Shown: one piece after another, positions 6,058 to 6,224 of the stretch | Layout: each line of letters opens with the position of its first letter | Numbering within the stretch: position 1 is the stretch's first letter | DNA from: JALYIM01 sp040003205 | GTDB taxonomy: Bacteria > Acidobacteriota > Terriglobia > Terriglobales > Acidobacteriaceae | Reading direction: 5' to 3' | DNA: 6,224 bases | NCBI GenBank assembly: GCA_040003205.1 | Contig: JBDUDA010000184.1 | Span: 1 to 6,224 of the forward strand | The notes under the pieces: generated by a model | Seen by the model: only the letters and a program-made list of their open reading frames with translations | What the model was told of the DNA's origin: nothing | Database searches by the model: none | Translations under genes and position numbers: made by a program

Positions 6058-6101
6058 GTGGGCTACCCATCGGAATATACCTGCTTTCGTCGATAGCCCA
6101 C
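6058..6101 (-). promoter_or_regulatory. Inverted repeat in the leader of the seven-helix gene (operator or RNA stem-loop)
   Basis: Arms GTGGGCTA and TAGCCCAC (6058-6065 and 6094-6101) are perfect 8-bp complements. After a 4-nt bulge, a further TCG/CGA (6070-6072 with 6091-6093) can pair, leaving an 18-nt loop. The arm nearest the gene ends 4 nt before ATG 6053, so as RNA it would mask the ribosome-binding region; as DNA it would bracket the putative promoter. No T-run follows, so it is not an intrinsic terminator. Confidence 0.45.
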
Positions 6102-6103
6102 AA
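6074..6103 (-). promoter_or_regulatory. Possible sigma70-type promoter for the seven-helix gene
   Basis: On the minus strand TTGTGG (6098-6103) and TATATT (6074-6079) are separated by 18 nt. The -10 box is good and the -35 box is weak. Transcription would start near 6067, giving a leader of roughly 13 nt. The -35 box overlaps one arm of the inverted repeat, and the start point lies beside the other. Confidence 0.3.
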
Positions 6104-6124
6104 TCAAGACTGCCTCGCGCGAAG

Positions 6125-6224
6125 TTAGTTTGCAGCAACTTTTGCGTGCGGCCAGGGATTGCCATCCGCTTTCAGGGCGGTTGGTGCGGCTAAAGTGGCT
6201 AACAACAGGGCAGCGGCGAACATC
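6125..6224 (-). CDS. End of a very short exported-peptide gene, 5' end probably outside the window
   Basis: Minus-strand frame open from the window edge to TAA 6125-6127. From the ATG at 6223 there are 32 residues: a hydrophobic, alanine/leucine-rich signal-peptide-like stretch (MFAAALLLATLAAPTA), a plausible cleavage after LKA (17-19), and a 13-residue tail DGNPWPHAKVAAN. The usual basic residues before the hydrophobic core are absent, so the real start is probably a few codons beyond the edge. The mature product would be a very small secreted peptide, or a lone C-terminal stub if the gene is degenerate. It precedes the seven-helix gene by 71 nt on the same strand. No family is recognised. 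Confidence 0.5.
   Translation of the reverse strand, partial: MFAAALLLATLAAPTALKADGNPWPHAKVAAN

Noticed and set aside
5950..6165. Minus-strand 71-codon frame across the start of the seven-helix gene and its leader.
   Set aside because: It shares the sequence of the seven-helix gene and of the leader in another frame, has no membrane, signal or domain pattern, and would overlap the end of the short peptide gene.

Overview
The window looks like a piece of a Gram-negative aerobic chromosome, most probably an Acidobacteriota bacterium (Terriglobia/Koribacter-like). The reasons are a caa3/aa3-type cytochrome oxidase operon with two tandem subunit III genes and a tiny subunit IV, followed by secreted coiled-coil/SH3 proteins, and a membrane-protein pair of a kind I associate with that phylum. 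The phylum is an inference from gene content, not a match to a database. There are no RNA genes, CRISPR arrays, insertion sequences or other mobile-element signs.

Layout, plus strand (1-4765). The 3' part of a first cytochrome oxidase subunit III gene (cut by the window start) is followed by a complete second subunit III gene, a three-helix subunit IV gene (ctaF), a 90-residue CxxC membrane protein that I cannot name, and ctaB (heme O synthase). Spacings of 11-40 nt suggest one transcript that makes oxidase subunits together with the enzyme for their heme cofactor. After an 82-nt gap containing a stem-loop come two secreted proteins of similar design (signal peptide, an N-terminal alpha/beta-looking domain, a helical charged segment, a bacterial SH3 domain). 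Their frames overlap by a GTGA stop/start.

Layout, minus strand (read from 6224 down to 4762). First comes the end of a very short exported-peptide gene cut by the window edge. A 71-nt leader follows, carrying an 8-bp inverted repeat and a promoter-like pair of hexamers. Then come a seven-helix membrane protein of 253 residues and, through an ATGA overlap, a single-span membrane protein of 177 residues. I recognise none of these three functionally. The plus- and minus-strand operons converge with their stop codons overlapping (4762-4765), and a 7-bp hairpin sits directly on the junction.

How they work together: the left half is oxidase biogenesis. Subunits III and IV stabilise the core made by upstream genes, CtaB makes heme O (the precursor of heme A), and the CxxC protein is a candidate assembly or copper/redox accessory by position and topology only. 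The best candidate for something undescribed is the minus-strand trio of exported short peptide, seven-helix N-out/C-in membrane protein and membrane-anchored partner, which could be a peptide-sensing or envelope module. That is a hypothesis from topology and order only.
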